Below are positions 24,541-33,759 of a stretch of 64,000 nucleotides of DNA, in pieces. Made by a program: the position numbers and the translations under genes. The stretch covers positions 17,074,001-17,138,000 of the forward strand of contig NC_037094.1 in NCBI RefSeq assembly GCF_002994745.2, read 5' to 3'. Numbering within the stretch: the stretch's first letter is position 1; each line of letters begins with the position of its first letter. Origin of the DNA: Rosa chinensis. Lineage: Eukaryota; Streptophyta; Magnoliopsida; Rosales; Rosaceae. The notes under the pieces are model-generated. The model was given only the letters and a program-made list of their open reading frames with translations. It was not told the origin of the DNA and ran no database searches.

Positions 24541-27193
24541 CTTTACTATTCCTCAAGGTTTCTTTACGTGTTCTCGTGGTGTTAGACAAGGAGATCCCCT
24601 TTCTCCACTTCTATTCTGTCTTGCTGAGGAGGCTCTTAGCCGGGGCCTTCACTTACTTCTCCAAACCCGTCAATTGAAGCCAATATCTTTTCCCAGGAAA
24701 TGCACTGCACCGTCTCATGTGTTATATGCAGATGACCTCATGGTGTTTTGCCGTGGGGACAAAAACTCTCTTAAACGGCTGCGTGGGTTTTTTGACCGTT
24801 ATAGTGCAGCTTCAGGGCAATTCATTAATGCGGAGAAAAGCACTTTCTATCTTGGAGCTAGGTCTCGTCACAGGAAAGGTACAGTTCAACGTATATTGGG
24901 TTTTCATGCAGGGCGCCTACCTTTTATTTATCTGGGAGTTCCTATTTTTTGTGGAAAACCCCGCAGCTGCCATCTCCAAGTTATTGCCGATAGAGCTAAG
25001 TCAAGGTTAATGGGTTGGCAGGGGAGGCTTCTTTCTATGGCTGGACGCACTCAACTTGTGCAATCTGTTTTTCAAAGTATGCTTCTTCATAGCTTTTCAG
25101 TGTATCATTGGCCTGCATACCTCGTGAAGAAGTTATCTACATGGGCGCGTAATTTTATATGGTCTGGAAATATTGAGACTCGGAAAATTGTCACTGTTAC
25201 TTGGACTCAAGTTTGCGCTCCGAAAAAAGAGGGCGGGGTGGGTATTCGTGACCTGGCAACTCTTAATTCGGCAGCTGTTTTAAGGTTTGCATGGAACTCT
25301 TTCACTTCTTTGAACCAATGGGGTGATTATATGCGAACTCGTTATCCTATATTATCTAGTTCCAAAGTGAGCTACCGCAAATCCTCAATCTGGTCAGGTT
25401 TCCGCTCTATTGCTCTTCATATCACACACAATTGTCGTTGGATTATTGGAGATGGTCGTTCAGTGTCATTTTGGAAAGATAAATGGCTTCAAGATCCAAT
25501 ATTGGAAATGTTGGGTTTTTTCGACTGGTCAGGATTCAGTGATCTACGTGTGGCTGATTTCATCTCTGATCATTCTTGGCAGTTTCCCTCTTTTTTCCTA
25601 GATACCTTTCCAGACTTGTACAGGAAAATTTCTGATATCTGTCTCCCTTTAGACACTGAACCTGATATGCTCATTTGGGAGTCTACAGCCTCTGGAGAGT
25701 TATCCTTCACTGATTCTTATAACTTGCTTAGACGACACTTTATTTCGAGAGACTGGGCTTCTACTATTTGGCATTCTTTCATTCCTCCACGATTTTCTTT
25801 CTTGGCTTGGAGGATTCTCTTAGATCGCTTGCCCACTGATGATCGGCTGAAAAGAGGTGGGATTCCAATTGTGTCCATCTGCCAATTATGCAACAGTTCG
25901 GCAGAGTCAACTTTGCACTTATTTTTACACTGCCCTTTCTCCCAACACCTTTGGGGATGGCTGGCAACTCAGTTTGGAACCTCATTTCCTGCTTATGACT
26001 CTCTGTTGGATTTTTGGGTTGGCTTTTGTCACAAGGGTTTTTCCCCTCAGCTTTATAATTTGTGGTTGGCAGCCGGTTTGCTTACTTTCATGGAAATTTG
26101 GAAGGCGCGAAATAGACTCAGGTTTGATAATCGTTCCCCTACTTTTTCTACACTGTGTTGTTCAATTATGGCATGGATTCGGCAATTCGGTTCCCTTGTT
26201 CCTGGTTACTATAAAGGCGTCCTGGATTCCCGCCTTCTCTCTTCCCTTGGGGTGTGCCCCAAGCCTCGTAAAGCGCCCAAGATTCAACGCGTCCTATGGC
26301 ATCCCCCCTCCCTCCTTGGGTTAAAGTTAACACTGATGGTCTGGCGAAAGGTAATCCTGGTCCTGCAGCTTGTGGAGGAGTTTTTCGCGATGCTTCTGGG
26401 GTTTATTTAGGGAGTTTTTGCCAACCTCTGGGTTGCAATTCTTCCTTTTATGCTGAACTTTATGCTGTTATTGTGTCTATTGAAGTTGCTTTCACTAGAG
26501 GTTGGACTACTTTGTGGTTGGAAAGTGATTCTACTAGTGTTTTAGCATCTCTCTCCTCCAACTCTTTCTCTCCTCCATGGGACTTGAGAGTTAGATGGCA
26601 AAACTGCTTGAAGAACATTCAGCAAATGCAATTTCGTAGAACTCATATTTTTAGGGAAGGGAATGCAGCTGCAGATAAGATGGCAAACTTAGGTGTTTCA
26701 AAACACTCATTTACCTGGTATCCTAGCCCTCCTGCAGAGCTTCACAGGTACTTGCAGGCGGATTTTTTGGGACTCCCAAGTTATCGCTTCACAGGTTGCT
26801 GAGATGTTTATGTTCGTCTGCCTTTATTGCCCGCTCCTTCTCAGAGGCCTTTATTCCCAGGAGGTCGTGCGCAAAGTTAGCTTCATATGCATCTACATGC
26901 AGGCGCAACCACAATTCTGGCATATTTCGTGTGTCCAGTTTTCACTTATGTGGCTGGTTTTTTCTTTTGTAGATTTGTTCATGAGGGGGAAGTTTCCCTC
27001 TCTTTTATTTCGTTGTTAATTGTGTTTTATCTCTTGGACGATGTATTTTTCTTCTTTATTTTAATAAATTGAGTTGGGGGACGGGCGGTGGGTTCCCAGA
27101 GTGGGGCAGACCCTTCACCTTCGGGTTTGAGGGTGGGACTTGTGCCCTACATTGTCTGTCTCCGAGGAACTAATATCGCCTAATCCCTTTCTC

Positions 27194-27232
<39 letters not shown>
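24541..27232 (+). mobile_element. 5'-truncated LINE (L1-like non-LTR retrotransposon)
   Basis: The element starts abruptly inside the reverse-transcriptase palm and ends in a 36-base A-run (27197-27232), typical of target-primed insertion with 5' truncation. Comparison with the upstream region of the second P450 (47380-47500) shows the insertion site. P450 upstream sequence is continuous up to about 24541 and resumes after the poly(A) at about 27234. A possible short target copy is CTATT at both edges, with some local loss. Confidence 0.88.
24545..26802 (+). pseudogene. LINE reverse transcriptase / zf-RVT / RNase H, frameshifted
   Basis: The reading frame opens in the RT domain (GVRQGDPLSPLLF) and carries the catalytic YADD motif. 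It continues through the RT thumb and a zf-RVT zinc-binding region (CQLCNSSAESTLHLFLHC). About 26296-26315, in a C/T-rich run, the frame shifts by one base. The RNase H domain then reads in another frame: VKVNTDGLAKGNPGPA, the acidic residue in FYAELYAV, ESDSTSVL and REGNAAADKMANLG. The stop is at 26802. The 5' half (ORF1, endonuclease and N-terminal RT) is missing and the frameshift separates RT from RNase H, so this copy cannot move by itself. The coding sequence is otherwise well preserved, which suggests a fairly recent insertion. Confidence 0.88.
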
Positions 27233-27233
<1 letters not shown>

Positions 27234-27235
<2 letters not shown>

Positions 27236-27420
27236 ATTATAAAAAATTCCTTGTGCGAGCCAAGCCTTACGATATATACAAACACGAGTTTGATCGCTAT
27301 CTAATTTCCAGCGACTTAAGATTTGTTTGGTTGCACCAATATCAAGCGGAAAGTCAGCCCTAATATTTAACCATACAGCACGATGGAAACCCATCGATCA
27401 TGTTATTTAATATTAATAAA
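27234..27420 (-). promoter_or_regulatory. Displaced upstream region of CYP87 copy 1
   Basis: This segment (GCGACTTAAGATTTGTTTGG, then AAGTCAGCCCTAATAT) matches DNA upstream of the second P450 at 47480-47640. It would have lain next to copy 1 before the LINE inserted. Whether it still acts on copy 1 across 2.7 kb is unknown. Confidence 0.5.
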
Positions 27421-27485
27421 TTACATATAAGTTATTAACAAAAAATTACTTAATAAATACATCCTCTAAAGATTAAATTAAACAT

Positions 27486-27703
27486 ATAAGGACTAAATCT
27501 TACAAATAAGGACAATATGCTATCCACTTGGCACATGTCAAGAGTTAATTTACTTTTTTACCCTTAACTACTTCTTTTGACTTCTAATCCCTTTATAAGG
27601 ATCAAATCTTACAAATAATGACTATCTGCTCTCCATTTGCCACATGTCATGAGTTAATTTACTTTTTTATCCTTAACTATTTCTTTTGACTTCTAATCCC
27701 TTT
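27486..27703. repeat. Tandem duplication, 109-bp period
   Basis: Two units begin ATAAGG at 27486 and 27595. Both contain AAATCTTACAAATAA, then GAGTTAATTTACTTTTTTA, then TTCTTTTGACTTCTAATCCC. They differ at a handful of positions. Poly-T-rich DNA follows to about 27830. Confidence 0.8.
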
Positions 27704-27866
27704 ATGTTACTTTTTTTTAATTTTTTTTTCTAAGAATAATTCTTTATGTTACTTTTTTTTTTTGAATAATCCTTTTATGTTATTTTTTTTTTCTTGAGAA
27801 TACTCCCTTTATTAACACTTCACAAAACCTCACTCTCCTACTACTCTCATCTCATCATCTAATCCT

Positions 27867-28360
27867 GCTACTGCACTCATACTTGTCCAGTTCTGCTACT
27901 GCACTCGTCATCGTCTAATTTTGCTACTGCACTCGTCATCACCTAATCCTGCTACTGCACTCATACTCGTCCAGTTCTGCTACTGCACTTGTCATCGTCT
28001 AATCCTGTTATTGCACTCATACTCATCCAGTTCTGCTACTGCACTCGTCATCGCCTAATCCTGCTACTGCACTCGTTGCACTCATACTCGTTTAGGTGTT
28101 CTACTACACTTGTACTCGTGTTCTGCTACTGCACTAGTCATCACCTAATCCTGCTGCACTAGTCATCACCTAATCCTGCTACTGCAATCGTCCAATCCCC
28201 GCTACTGCACTCGCTGCACTCATACTCTTCCAGTTCTGCTACTGCACTTCTACTCGTGTTCTGCTACTGCACTTGTCATCGTCTAATCCTGCTACTGCAC
28301 TCTTCATCATATAATCCTGCAACTGCACACATACTCGTCTAGTTCTGCTATTGCATTCTT
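27867..28360. repeat. Minisatellite, about 28-bp unit
   Basis: About 17 units of GCTACTGCACTCxxxx with two alternating tails. One tail resembles ATACTCGTCCAGTTCT and the other CGTCATCGTCTAATCCT. The alternation gives a 56-bp higher-order period in the first half. Several units are shortened or merged in the second half. The region just after it (28360-28410) contains the complementary GCAGTAGTAGGAGCAGTAG. Confidence 0.88.
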
Positions 28361-29007
28361 CCTGATCTTGATTTAAGATTTTGCAGTAGTAGGAGCAGTA
28401 GTGTCATATAAGTACATACGACATTATTTTTATATTACAAAGTTAACAGAGACTTCAGAGATGATAACTAGGTGAGCTATATATAGACATTATTCTGTAA
28501 ACTAGTATACTTCTCCGATAACGATTTCTTGGACTAAATTTGGCACCTACAGAGTGGATATAAGTGTATACATACACGTGATTCATATTCGACTCTCATA
28601 AAACACAGATTAGATGCTATTTCCAATCCGAAAGCAAACTCGTCCCTCTTTTTTTATTTTTATTTTTTTTTATTTTTATTTTTATAAAATAAGATCAAAA
28701 GAATATGAAATAAGATCAAAAGAATATGGAAACTTATAAAGAAAGAAAACTCTGCAGGTTACACAAAAAAACCCATTTCTTCAGGAATCTCCTTGATGAA
28801 GCTATATATATGTCCTTTGCTCCCAAAAGAGAGAGAAAAAGAAGCCGGCTGTCCCAATGGGCTTTAAAACAAGTGCCCATTATATTTGATCTTGGCACAT
28901 TACTTCATAAAACTGCGGGGAAATGATATTTAACTGATAAACAAATGGAGTTTTTGAACAACATCTCAAATGCAATACAGGGCACACAAAAGGGATCCAC
29001 ACAGTAG
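28361..29007. other. No gene seen
   Basis: AT-rich spacer with a duplicated AAATAAGATCAAAAGAATAT at about 28687 and 28707. Nothing else is recognisable. Confidence 0.4.
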
Positions 29008-30224
29008 TCAATTTTGTTTAACCAAATTAGAGGAAGTAGCAGAACCATTCTCTATCGCGTTGTCAATGTCCACATCAATACCACAAACTTGCTGAATCTG
29101 ATCGCGATAGCACCCTGCCCGCCATTCAGGACCCAATCGCATTGCCTGCCCAGGAAAAATGGAAAAAAATTAGTTTGCGCATCTATTACACAGCAGTTCA
29201 CGCAAGAGTGCAACATGATAACGTAGTAAGCCTATGCAATTACTCTAATAATTGATTTGTTTAAGACTAATCGCAAAGGTATTCAGACCCTGGCTTCCCT
29301 AAGAGTTAAGATCTAACATAATAAGAGTCCAATTTGAGAAACTTTGCAATACAGGTAGTAGATGTACATCCACATATATTGAGTTTTACAAAGAGTAACT
29401 GAATATACATATATACGGAGGCGTTCCAAAGAGGACGTCCGCACTTTCCCTAACGTGTGGATGTCGACGCTGCAGCTCGGCTCGGGGAGCAATGGAGCGG
29501 TGGGGCTTGCAGGATGGAGGCCAGGGTCGGAAGGACCGATCTGCAGTAGGGTGGAGTCGCCGGCGACGAGCTTGCAACTCTGCCCAGAAAGTTGCAGTTA
29601 CAGGTCGAGTCGCTGCCCAGAATTTGCAACCTCGATCTCCTCCAACCTCGATCGCTACCCAGAACCGTTTGGGATGCCTCCGGCCTCTGTCCGCCAAGCC
29701 CTGAGCCACTGTCCCAGCCTGGAACGCTGCTGCTGCGTCGCCGTCCGCACTTTAGCAAAGTGCAGACATCCGCTTCAGAACCGGCCTCTACATATATATA
29801 CCTTGTAGAGGTCCTTGATATCATGATAAGCTGCAATAGTCATGATAAGCTAACCAATCTGCTGTCATCTCAATATCATGAAATCCCTACAAATCATGAA
29901 AACACACACAAATTGTAAGTGAGCTCCGACTCAACGAAAGCCAAACTAAGCAATTCTTTCAGAAGCAAAACATCAAGCACTTGGTGGGCATTCAGCAAAT
30001 ATTGAATTACACATAGGTAAGTAAGCAAGCAAAGGCCACCTGAGCTTGTTGTCGACACTCCTCACTGCAATAGGAAACACGTTGGGGTTGAGAGGTGTCG
30101 GTGGATTTGAGCTTTCAGAGGCAGGAGTAGCAGACCTTATCTCCAGGGTAGAGAGAGAAGGGTGAGACAGAATGGGTTTAGGTAAAACGGCGGAGAGAAA
30201 ATGAGAGATTTTGGTTAGTGGCAT
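29008..30224 (-). pseudogene. Unrecognised gene remnant, interrupted by a TIR element
   Basis: Two protein-like pieces lie on the minus strand. The first, 30224-30040, starts MPLTKISHFLSAVLP, reads VFPIAVRSVDNKL and ends at a GT donor. The second, 29145-29008, follows a CAG acceptor, reads AMRLGPEWRAGCYRDQIQQ then CGIDVDIDNAIE, and ends at a TGA. The phases of the two pieces do not match, so at least one exon lies between them or has been lost. A possible remnant (YHDIKDLYK, about 29840-29814) borders the Mutator-like element at 29417-29790. I do not know the family. The N-terminus looks like an organellar transit peptide (inference). It could be a living gene with more exons than I can place. 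Confidence 0.33.
29417..29790. mobile_element. Small Mutator-like element with GC-rich interior
   Basis: The left end starts GGAGGCGTTCC and continues to GTCCGCACTTT. The right end in reverse complement starts TAGAGGCCGGTTC and continues to GTCTGCACTTT. The similarity runs for about 55 bp. The flanks CATATATAC and CATATATAT look like a 9-bp target duplication, but they are low-complexity. The interior (29450-29740) is unusually GC-rich for the region and open in several frames, with no recognisable domain. It may be captured host DNA. Confidence 0.5.
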
Positions 30225-30404
30225 ACATGTAAATATTTCATTAAACTGAGTATTTTGGTCATTTTCCATTAAAATTGAGAGTCAGGCTTACATCATTCTA
30301 CTTTTGGATCTGGGCTCATGTCTTTATTTGTATAAATCTTTTTGAAAGTGGGTTTTCTCTGTTTACATCTTTGGTCATGTGCTACTATGTAATTTTCTAT
30401 TTTA

Positions 30405-30640
30405 ATATCCAGACGTACCCAGTTGGATTACTCAAAGATTGAAAGCCAAAACTTTTATTTATTATAAATTCTTCCCTCGTACGAGCGAAGCCACCTTAAG
30501 ATATAAACACGATCCAGTTTGATTTTAAGGACCACAGATCCGTTTTAATGTTTTATTGCATCTAGACCAAGTGGAAAGCCAGCCCTAATATGTAACCAAA
30601 TGATGGAAACTCATTGATATATAATCCTAGAAAATAACAT
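30405..30640 (-). promoter_or_regulatory. Orphan copy of the P450 upstream region
   Basis: The sequence CCAGTTGGATTACT, then CACCTTAAGATATAAACACG, then AAGCCAGCCCTAATATGTAA follows the same order as the DNA upstream of both P450 genes. No P450 coding sequence lies on its downstream (lower-coordinate) side. It suggests a third ancestral gene copy that was lost, or a partial duplication. Confidence 0.5.
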
Positions 30641-31199
30641 CACCAATTCACCATTCACCCTAGTGGAGTTTGTACCACTATACTTAGGCCCAGTGTGGGA
30701 TTGAGCCTAAAAGTGCTTTTGGGCCTAAATTTACCAAAGACCATGTATGTCCTAAAGCTGATTTTGGGGGAAGTGAATTCTCCGAAAAACTAGTTTATGA
30801 GAAGCAGCAAATTGCTGCTTTGCAAAATTGCTTATGCAGAACCTCTCCAAAAAAACACGGAGGGTTTAATGAAACTTATTGAACTGTCTATTTTGTCCTC
30901 GTTCTTTCCTAAAAATCACACTGAACCCAGCAACCTTATCTCTTCCCTTCATTGCAAATGGTTCCCTCTCTATCGTTCTCCTCTCCTGCTCCTTTCTTTG
31001 CCGTCAAATCCCCAACCCTAATCCTCATCGGCACAAATTGGGAGAGAAGCCCTCTACTTCCTCTCCCTTCGTCTCTGAGAAGCATCATCAGAAATACAAG
31101 AGGAGCTATTTCTGATTGTCTTCCCATCCTTCCCTCTCTACGGTAAACTATTCAAGCATTCTTCTGGTATTCTTCAAAAACTTGGTAGTGCAGCATTCT

Positions 31200-32296
31200 T
31201 CTGGTCTTCTTCAAAAACTTGGTACCGCTGAAATGTTAGCTATGTTTCTCTATATTTTGGGACAAGGTCAAACCAATAGGAATACAGAAAAATGTTTTCA
31301 ACGTTCCGGTGAGACGGTTAGTAGAATTTTGATATAATGCTCAACATTTTCTATAATATGGCGAAAGTACTCATAAAGCAAGAGGATCCCGAATTTACGA
31401 GCATCCCAAATGAAATTCTAAATGACTCAAGATACATGCCTCATTTTAAGGTATGTATAATGTTTTGATTTTTTGCTCCATTTATATAAACTCAATTACT
31501 AGCCTTTTTTTAATACAAACTTAAAAAAATAATTTGTAGGATTGTATTGGCGCTATTGATGGTGTTCATGTTCAAGCTTCGATTTCTCCATGTGATCAAG
31601 TGCCATACATTGGCCTAAAAGGAACACCGACCCAGAATATTTTGGCTATATGCGACTTCAACATGCAATTCACATTTGCATGTGTAGGGTGGGAAGGCAT
31701 TGCCCATGATAGTAGAGTATTCTTATCGGCTTTCCGTAATCCTCGATCGAATTTTCCTAAACCCCCAAATGGTACGTTTTATACCTAGATTGCACAAATA
31801 ATAATCCTAAATTATATCGTAATCGATCATTCATTATATTAATCATTTCAGGAAAATATTATGTGGTGGATGCCGGATACCCACAAATGAAAGGTTTGTT
31901 AGGACCTTATAAAGGTGAGTGGTATCACCTTCCACATTTTCGTAAAGGTGATGAACCGACGAGTCATAAAGAAATTTTTAATCATGCACATTCTTCACTT
32001 AGGAGTGTTATTGAGCACACTTTTGGGGTGTGGAAAAAAAGTGGAGTATTTTACGTGATATGCCAAGCTTTCCATATGATAAACAAGTTAAAATAGTTAT
32101 TGCTACAGTGGCTCTTCGTAACTACATAAGAAAATATGCTCAACAAGATCCTGATTTTGATGAAAGGGAAAATTACTCAATTGAAGAGATTAATGAAGAG
32201 ATGGAAGACAATGCATATGAAGATGGTCCAGGAAGACAAGAAATGGAGGTGTTAAGAAATACAATTGCACAAAGTCTAATGAATGCATCTACTTAG
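31200..32296 (+). pseudogene. Harbinger transposase (DDE nuclease, HARBI1-like)
   Basis: The coding segments are about 31200-31449, 31539-31772 and 31852-32296, with two short GT-AG introns (31450-31538 and 31773-31851). Recognisable motifs are QEDPEFTSIPNEI, then DCIGAIDGVHV with the first Asp, WEGIAHDSRVF, YYVVDAGYPQMKGLLGPY with the second Asp, IEHTFGVWKK with the Glu, then ALRNYIRK. This is the DDE_Tnp_4 nuclease of PIF/Harbinger elements. There are two one-base frameshifts. One is at about 31330, just after VSRILI. The other is in the A-run at 32034-32041, between VWKK and the SILRD segment. The catalytic triad is kept, but a full protein cannot be made from this copy. Confidence 0.85.
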
Positions 32297-32335
32297 CATT
32301 TAGTTGCAAATTTGTATTGACCTTAATACATTTTT

Positions 32336-32660
32336 GGCACGTTTACTTACTTGGAATGGAAAATAATCATGAATCGGAGACAAGTGGAATGGGAGAAGAA
32401 AGGAATCGGTATTGATTCCGGAGGAATGATTCCTAAACCCATCTCTCCCCTTCGTAATCGAATTCCTGAGTATTCAGGAATCGATTCCTGATAAATAGGT
32501 GGGACCTACACCAATTCAGATTCCTTCATGTGTTAGTAAACACATGAATTCTTTTACCTGGAATCATTCCGATTCCTTTATGTGTTAGTAAACACAGGGG
32601 TGTTTTTACTCCGTAATCATTCAATTACATTCCATTCCATTCCAATTAAGTAAACGTGCC
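32336..32660. mobile_element. Nested MITE with GGCACGTTTACTTA ends
   Basis: The left end GGCACGTTTACTTACTTGGA and the right end (reverse complement) GGCACGTTTACTTAATTGGA are near-perfect terminal repeats extending to about 27 bp. The element is 325 bp, non-coding and internally palindromic (AGGAATCGATTCCT). It lies between the transposase stop and the right end of the Harbinger element, so it inserted after that element. Confidence 0.8.
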
Positions 32661-33153
32661 CTTGTGTAATGTTTCCCATTGACCATGGTGGGGGAATATT
32701 TTGTGTAATATTCTCAACTCATTTGTATAATATTTAAGAATTTATGGTAATCTTTTATTTGGTCCAAGCAATATATAACCAAACAAATTACAAAAAACTA
32801 AAATTGCTTATATAATTTGTAGAATTAATATACATATTGAGATGAAAGTGATGCATTGATAACTTGAACTAGTGTACAAGGACAATACATGAGAAATTTT
32901 TTAATTTGGTATAGTTACATAATCGGAAAACAAAGTTATGTATTTTAGTAGCATCTTTTATCATTTATGCCAATTTTGGTAATTATACCCAACCAAAACA
33001 CTTTTTACTTATAATTAACTTACCAAACACTCAGAAATTGTTTTCGGTTCACACAACACTTTTAAAAACAGTTTACCAAACACGTCAGCTGCTTCTTCTC
33101 GCAGCAATATCATAAGTGCTTATTCTCACAGCACAGCAATCCGAAACTGGGCC

Positions 33154-33759
33154 TTAATTTCTCTCATGTAATTCCTCAAAATGATACAAGCATTATCTCC
33201 TGATCTCCATTCCCCATGCCATTAGTATGTAATTGCCGATCCATTTCTTTATCTAGTAAACCAGCATTCAGTTATCTTTCAGCGATTTTTGATTTACTTT
33301 ACAAGGGTGTTTATTGTTTAAATATTTATTTATCATTTCTAATCTCATGCTTGCAGCAGTATTTTATCCCAAAAAAAAAAAATTAATTGTTGGATGAATA
33401 TAGTCAGAGAAGATCTAGTATCAACTAAGGTATTCAAAGGGCACAGAATTAATTGATGTAGATATTGACAAGAGATGTACTCGTGGATTAGTAGTATCAT
33501 TTGTTTCAAAATTCAAATAAACTATTTCATGCTAAGCATAAACATTATCATTGTGTCACTCACGTATTTAAGTTGCATAGTACAGTTGCCAACATACTTG
33601 TTTGAACTTTCAAACTTACGAATTCAACAATAAAATATTTAGCTCTAGTACTCCTATCTGTACTCCGACGTACTGCTGAGCTCCAGAGGCAGCTCCCCCC
33701 ACTAAGCAGGGGGTGGCTCTAGTAGTACATGGAGTGCAACCCATGATAACATGTCCGGA
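33154..33759. other. 3' flank of CYP87 copy 2
   Basis: No gene. From about 33560 the sequence resembles the 3' flank of copy 1 (shared CCAACATACT, AATTCAACAAT and CTCCAGAGGCAGC). The duplicated block therefore extends roughly 200 bp past the stop. Confidence 0.65.

Larger units (their letters stand above)
30687..33153 (+). mobile_element. PIF/Harbinger DNA transposon, complete outline
   Basis: The terminal repeats are GGCCCAGTGTGGGATTG on the left and, in reverse complement, GGCCCAGTTTCGGATTG on the right (14 of 17 identical). Both ends are flanked by TTA (30684-30686 and 33154-33156), the target site typical of PIF/Harbinger. The 2467-bp element contains a frameshifted transposase and a nested MITE. 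The second Harbinger protein (Myb-like) was not seen. 30800-31190 has no recognisable coding sequence. Confidence 0.85.

Noticed and set aside
27867..28360. CRISPR-like array
   Set aside because: The repeat units are directly adjacent with no unique spacers, and the genome is a plant's. It is a minisatellite.
29386..29836. Overlapping open frames on both strands
   Set aside because: They arise from the GC-rich interior of the Mutator-like element. No domain or start context supports a protein.
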